Notes under the pieces: model-generated
What the model saw: the letters and a program-made list of their open reading frames with translations, nothing else
Told to the model about the DNA's origin: nothing
Databases searched by the model: none
Origin: UBA1081 sp964613045
GTDB taxonomy: Bacteria; Bacillota; Clostridia; Oscillospirales; Acutalibacteraceae
DNA: 9,755 nucleotides
Assembly (NCBI GenBank): GCA_964613045.1
Contig: CAZTFS010000088.1
Coordinates: 1-9,755 of the forward strand
Reading direction: 5' to 3'
Shown here: piece by piece, positions 6,859 through 9,755 of the stretch
Layout: the number at the start of each line of letters is the position of its first letter
How positions within the stretch are numbered: the stretch's first letter is position 1
Program-made: the position numbers and the translations under genes

Positions 6859-7905
6859 TTACTCAAGAATAAGTATATATGATTTGCTTTTTGATGTTAT
6901 TTTATTGCAATCAAAGTTATCATCAATATTTCTTGCCATAAAATAAATATGATGCCAACCTGACATATTTGTGTTATCTAATTCAATTTCAATATGAGTT
7001 GCTTTATCCGACATTGCTTCTACATCAATATAATAACAATCATCTGCAATTTTCTGCTGAATATGGTCAACAAAAACAGAAAATCTGTATGTGCCTGTCT
7101 TCGCAATAAAATCAAAATTAAATGTATTTACCGAATCAGCGGATGCACAAACATAATTAATCATTCCGTCATCATTAAACATTGAATCGATAGTATCCGT
7201 ATATATAAACTGAGTGCTGAGACCATCAGAATCAAATAAATAGGGGTAAACGGATGATATTCTGCTGTCAACACTCAAGTACTCTGCGTCATAAGATGCA
7301 ATATCAGCAGTATTATCCGAATCTGTTTGCATCACTACTTTGCGACAGCCTGCATCCCGAAAGTCATGACTCTGACCGTAGCTCATAAATGTGGCTCCAG
7401 CCTGAATGGTATAATTATAATCATAAAAAACACCGACAGAGAGTTCCAAAACATCACCTTTATTTCCTGTATTGGGAACAAAATGAATGGAAAAATCTTT
7501 TTCTGTGTCTGCTGACATTGTAACAGGCAGAGTTGTTGTCAGCTCACTTTTTTCGCCGGTTATGTTATCCACAATATAAAAACTCTGCAAAACACCGTCA
7601 AGCATAACACATAAAGCATAATTCGTTTGGAATGCTCCGTTCGCAAGATAATAATTCACAACAAATTCTCCGCCAGTATAATAATACTTATAAGTATTGT
7701 TGTCCTCACCGTCATGCCAACCACATATATATTCAGGATAAGCACCACTCATTTTTATTTCATCTGAATCTGTTGGCTTATCAGAATCGGAATCAAGTAA
7801 ATCTGCAATTAAACTTTCATCTTCAACGCTCTGTTCTTCACCACAGGAAGCAAATGAAAAAACAAGAATAAAAATAAGGAATAATGAAACAATTTTTTTA
7901 ATCAT
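6859..7905 (-). CDS. Uncharacterised lipoprotein (lipoprotein A)
   Basis: I take the start at ATG 7905-7903, giving 348 aa. It has AAAGG (7919-7915) 9 nt upstream and begins directly with a signal peptide (MIKKIVSLFLIF) ending in the lipobox FASC with Cys21. The frame is open 17 codons further upstream, but that extension has no ribosome binding site and would bury the signal. After Cys21 comes a very acidic linker (about 22-50, with DSDSD), typical of tethers on Gram-positive lipoproteins. The rest is beta-rich and may form two sandwich domains: one about 55-190 and one about 250-340, ending in a segment with GWHHIYFMARNI. I do not recognise a family. It carries CGWHDG (61-66), and the secreted protein upstream carries CGWRTG. 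It is first after the hairpin terminator and leads the transporter operon. Confidence 0.85.
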   Translation of the reverse strand: MIKKIVSLFLIFILVFSFASCGEEQSVEDESLIADLLDSDSDKPTDSDEIKMSGAYPEYICGWHDGEDNNTYKYYYTGGEFVVNYYLANGAFQTNYALCVMLDGVLQSFYIVDNITGEKSELTTTLPVTMSADTEKDFSIHFVPNTGNKGDVLELSVGVFYDYNYTIQAGATFMSYGQSHDFRDAGCRKVVMQTDSDNTADIASYDAEYLSVDSRISSVYPYLFDSDGLSTQFIYTDTIDSMFNDDGMINYVCASADSVNTFNFDFIAKTGTYRFSVFVDHIQQKIADDCYYIDVEAMSDKATHIEIELDNTNMSGWHHIYFMARNIDDNFDCNKITSKSKSYILILE

Positions 7906-7921
7906 ACAAATTTTCCTTTCA

Positions 7922-7939
7922 CAGACAAAAAGATGTCTG
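7922..7939 (-). promoter_or_regulatory. Small hairpin in the leader of lipoprotein A
   Basis: CAGACA (7922-7927) pairs exactly with TGTCTG (7934-7939) around a 6-nt loop, just upstream of the AAAGG ribosome binding site (7919-7915). It may stabilise a processed or read-through mRNA or modulate access of ribosomes. It is short, and no promoter between here and the terminator at 8032-8054 is convincing. Confidence 0.3.
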
Positions 7940-8031
7940 AATCTTACCCAATACAAATTTAAATTCAGGTGCTATTTGATATTTTTAATTAAATTAAAAT
8001 TTTAATCTATAAACAAATCCATATTACAATA

Positions 8032-8054
8032 TAGGACCGGCTAAGCCGGTCCTA
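8032..8054 (-). terminator. GC-rich hairpin terminator after the secreted-protein gene
   Basis: TAGGACCGGC (8032-8041) and GCCGGTCCTA (8045-8054) form a perfect 10-bp stem with a 3-nt loop, starting 5 nt past the stop of the 171-aa secreted protein. It is by far the most GC-rich spot in this AT-rich region. On the - strand it is followed by TATTGTAATATGG, which is only partly T-rich, so termination may be incomplete. That would leave the secreted protein strongly expressed and the downstream operon expressed at a lower level by read-through. Confidence 0.7.
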
Positions 8055-8059
8055 CAGAA

Positions 8060-8575
8060 TCATTTGGAAACATTTACTGCATTAGGATAACCGAAATAAT
8101 TATCAGAACTGCTATATGTTGCTTCAACTGTTGCAAACGATGTTACTGTTGCAGTATATGAACTTTTTGTAAGCTCTTTATACGAAGTGTTGGTCGTTGA
8201 TCCATAGACTTTTTCAGCTTTAATGTTTCTTGGACTTGAAATTACAGTTGTTCCTGTGATGTAATTCTGACAATCAATCGTAACATATCCCGTATATTTT
8301 GTCGCAGCTGATACTCCTACACAGTTGTCTAATGTATTAGTGCCTGTTCTCCAACCGCAAACATTTAAACCTGATGCATTAAGACCGGTATCATAGACCA
8401 TTACAGATTTGCCAACTATCGTACTTCTTGAGCCAACAGTAATCGTAACTGTCCCCGTCGCAGATGATGATTGAGTCATCTGTGTTCCTGCTAATGCAGA
8501 ATAAGAAAAACAAGAAACAAGCATAAGTACAGCTATCAATAATGTTACCATTTTCTTTAATTTAGTTTTAAACAT
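8060..8575 (-). CDS. Small secreted protein, unknown family
   Basis: I take the start at ATG 8575-8573: GGAGG (8588-8584) lies 8 nt upstream and the protein then opens with a signal peptide (MFKTKLKKMVTLLIAVLMLV). The frame runs 16 codons further upstream, without support. Signal peptidase I could cut after SALA (26-29), leaving about 142 residues. LVSC at 19-22 also resembles a lipobox, so a lipoprotein is possible, though the A-L-A site fits better. The mature part is rich in Thr, Ser, Val and Tyr with alternating patterns (TGTVTITVG, YTATVTSFATVEATYS), which suggests a small all-beta fold, and has cysteines at 73, 85 and 102. I recognise no enzyme motif or family; lactococcin-972-like, adhesin-like or toxin-like roles cannot be separated by eye. 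It is followed by a strong terminator and then the lipoprotein/ABC operon. Confidence 0.85.
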   Translation of the reverse strand: MFKTKLKKMVTLLIAVLMLVSCFSYSALAGTQMTQSSSATGTVTITVGSRSTIVGKSVMVYDTGLNASGLNVCGWRTGTNTLDNCVGVSAATKYTGYVTIDCQNYITGTTVISSPRNIKAEKVYGSTTNTSYKELTKSSYTATVTSFATVEATYSSSDNYFGYPNAVNVSK

Positions 8576-8594
8576 AAATTTAACCTCCATTCTG

Positions 8595-8642
8595 TTGTAA
8601 TTTACAATATTGTTTTTGTACATTTTTATAATATGATATTAT
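8595..8642. promoter_or_regulatory. Two palindromes upstream of the secreted-protein gene
   Basis: ATAATAT-G-ATATTAT (8628-8642) is a 15-bp perfect palindrome about a central base. TTGTAA-T-TTACAA (8595-8607) is a 13-bp one just upstream of the GGAGG. Both fall where an operator or a short leader structure would act on the gene starting at 8575. No -35/-10 pair with good spacing is clear. The AT-rich sequence makes such palindromes fairly easy by chance. Confidence 0.35.
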
Positions 8643-8776
8643 GTGTGCACCCATAGTACTTCATATTCATTTTGATTTAATTCAATAATTCTATTTTTTA
8701 TGAGAAAATAATTAAAACTTTGATTCGAAAAAGTCACATTTTACATCTGGCAAATTTAGTTTGCAAAATTAAACAT
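8643..8776. other. Intergenic stretch, no clear element
   Basis: This stretch lies upstream of the secreted-protein gene and probably contains part of its promoter. I see no reading frame, and no convincing -35/-10 pair on the - strand. The only structure is a short GCAAA/TTTGC pair (8750-8764), too weak to call a terminator. Confidence 0.4.
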
Positions 8777-9010
8777 TCAGATAACAGTTTTGATAATGTT
8801 GATGAATTTTTCAAACAGACTAAGCAGGTATTCTATAAAACTGCCGAAAATTGAATTTTCACCAATACTGATGCTACTGTCATTGTCTACACTATCATCT
8901 GCTTCTCCGACGATTTTCACCTTTACTGTAAATAAAAAGTCAAGCATTTTATGTCTACAGAACATACCCATAATATATTTATTACTAAATATAAATATAT
9001 TATTACTCAC
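8777..9010 (-). pseudogene. Weak 77-codon frame with a C-terminal amphipathic helix; possible gene remnant
   Basis: The frame opens at a GTG (9010) and has no ribosome binding site there or before the internal ATGs. An in-frame TGA lies four codons upstream of the GTG. Residues 28-53 are polar and acidic. The last 23 residues, from F55 (FGSFIEYLLSLFEKFINIIK, then TVI), place polar residues every 3-4 positions, an almost ideal amphipathic helix. Such C-terminal helices occur in many clostridial exported proteins and also resemble phenol-soluble modulins. It lies 89 nt downstream of agrB on the same strand. The most cautious reading is the 3' remnant of a lost gene; a small expressed peptide is possible. 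Confidence 0.3.
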
Positions 9011-9099
9011 AATTTTAATTCACGCCATTAACATTAAAATGTACATACAAATAGCAAAATTGTAGATTAAATTTGAAAAACTGCAAGATTAATATGTTT

Positions 9100-9693
9100 T
9101 TATTCTTTTGTATTATTTACGATTACATTTTTTATTTTTCCTGATACGAGTAAAATGCTTTCAAGAACAATACTCATTAGACTTGAATAAAAAATGTTTG
9201 TTTTGGAGAAAATCACTGCTGTAATTGAAATTAAAACTATAACAATCAAAACAGCATAAGTTTTCACTTTAAAACACTTTTTTTCATTACTGTTTAAAGT
9301 TTTTTCTTTCGTGTCCAACGGGCTAAGAATGATGATAATTATAAATGAAATAAAATACACCGCATAAGCAATCTTTTGATCACCATAATTTAACATTAAC
9401 TTAATACCAAAAACACTAAGAAATAATGAGATTGTAGTAAAAATCGTACATAATAATTCAGTTGGTGCATGAATCCCACCTGCATAACTTCGAATGAAGC
9501 AAAAAAGAATATAAAATAATATGCTTTCTATAATAATATTAAAAATTATTCCGAAAATTACAGAAACAATTAAAAATAGTATTCTAGATAATAAAACAAA
9601 AAAACCATAAGCATATAATTCCATATCACTTTCTGTAATTACAGAAGTATTACACAGGTGTTTAGCTAAAAGTTGCGACAATGAATTAATCAT
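9100..9693 (-). CDS. agrB: AgrB-like accessory gene regulator protein B (membrane peptidase)
   Basis: This 197-aa membrane protein has the length and hallmark of AgrB, the cysteine endopeptidase that trims the AgrD precursor and forms its thiolactone ring at the inner face of the membrane. The signature IRSYAGGIHAPTELLC gives catalytic His75 and Cys82, seven residues apart as in Staphylococcus aureus AgrB (His77/Cys84). The N-terminal part (LSQLLAKHL...ESDMELYAYG) also follows the family pattern, and about five or six hydrophobic segments are seen (about 30-63, 83-101, 107-126, 145-163, 168-186). The ATG at 9693 overlaps the 3' end of the agrD-like frame by 8 nt, so translation is probably coupled; the upstream Shine-Dalgarno is weak. 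AgrC/AgrA sensor and regulator genes are not in the window. Confidence 0.93.
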   Translation of the reverse strand: MINSLSQLLAKHLCNTSVITESDMELYAYGFFVLLSRILFLIVSVIFGIIFNIIIESILFYILFCFIRSYAGGIHAPTELLCTIFTTISLFLSVFGIKLMLNYGDQKIAYAVYFISFIIIIILSPLDTKEKTLNSNEKKCFKVKTYAVLIVIVLISITAVIFSKTNIFYSSLMSIVLESILLVSGKIKNVIVNNTKE

Positions 9694-9755
9694 GCTTTGT
9701 TGTTTTCTTAAAACGATCTAATCCAAGAGGTGCTTTAGGCTGATAAATCGCTGCA
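9686..9755 (-). CDS. agrD: AgrD-like autoinducer precursor, 3' end only (cut by window edge)
   Basis: The last 22 codons (9754-9689) before a TAA at 9688-9686 read AAIYQPKAPLGLDRFKKTTK plus HD. QPKAP is the conserved proline-lysine-proline block that follows the ring in AgrD peptides (compare EEPKAP in S. aureus and HQPEEP in Clostridium perfringens, from memory), and the tail is charged as expected. By that comparison the ring would be a cysteine plus A-A-I-Y, with AgrB cutting between Tyr and Gln. The missing codon must end in T (the base complementary to 9755), which fits TGT for Cys. The frame overlaps the agrB start by 8 nt, so the gene order is D then B, opposite to staphylococcal agr. 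The N-terminal amphipathic leader lies outside the window. Confidence 0.85.
   Translation of the reverse strand, partial: AAIYQPKAPLGLDRFKKTTKHD

Noticed and set aside
1592..8575. Lantibiotic or other RiPP biosynthesis cluster
   Set aside because: No LanB/LanM/LanC, radical SAM, YcaO or peptidase-containing ABC transporter is present; an ABC-2 exporter with lipoproteins alone does not support it. The 53-aa ORF is kept only as an open possibility.
8060..8575. Lactococcin-972 family bacteriocin for the secreted protein
   Set aside because: The size and signal peptide are loosely compatible, but the mature sequence lacks the family's aromatic pattern as I know it, and the permeases do not resemble the long associated membrane protein of that family.
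8060..8623. Upstream start (8623) for the secreted protein, and likewise 7956 for lipoprotein A
   Set aside because: Both extensions lack ribosome binding sites and would place polar residues ahead of clear signal peptides; the internal ATGs at 8575 and 7905 have well-spaced sites.
8790..9065. 91-codon + strand frame opposite the weak amphipathic-helix frame
   Set aside because: There is no ribosome binding site before either ATG, the residues are the Leu/Ile/Ser mix of an antisense frame, and its orientation opposes the surrounding genes.

Overview
This 9.8 kb window is AT-rich (about one third G+C by eye) and looks like a low-GC Gram-positive chromosome, most likely a gut clostridium (Ruminococcus/Eubacterium type). 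The support is strong GGAGG-type Shine-Dalgarno sequences, two lipobox lipoproteins, an Sec-type secreted protein and an Agr-type peptide quorum-sensing pair. The genus is an inference, not something read directly.

Layout. The left end (133-1044, + strand) carries one complete Xer-like tyrosine recombinase behind an unusual repeat-rich leader. It is followed by about 360 nt without a gene, which hold four copies of TGTCGAA and a perfect 13-bp hairpin. Everything to the right is on the - strand and converges on the recombinase. Read in transcription order from the right edge: the last 22 codons of an agrD-like autoinducer precursor, cut by the window edge; an overlapping agrB; a weak 77-codon frame ending in an amphipathic helix; a small secreted protein of 171 aa; a GC-rich hairpin terminator; and a compact seven-gene cluster. 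That cluster is lipoprotein A, beta-propeller-like lipoprotein B, an ABC ATPase, two ABC-2 permeases with large outer domains, a membrane-anchored beta-propeller-like protein, and a 53-aa three-cysteine ORF with a good ribosome binding site.

How the genes may work together. Lipoprotein B, the ATPase, both permeases and the anchored propeller are joined by 4-nt ATGA overlaps or a 2-nt gap, so they almost certainly form one machine: a type-2 ABC exporter with several extracytoplasmic accessory proteins. The abundant-looking secreted protein lies first, ahead of a terminator hairpin, an order often used to make a secreted product in excess over its transport or immunity genes. The AgrB/AgrD pair immediately upstream and in the same direction makes density-dependent control plausible. 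That link, and any substrate of the exporter, are inference only.

The main points for a second look are the edge-truncated agrD (predicted ring Cys-Ala-Ala-Ile-Tyr), the 53-aa ORF closing the operon, the lipoprotein/propeller ABC-2 operon as an uncharacterised system, and the TGTCGAA cluster beside the lone recombinase.
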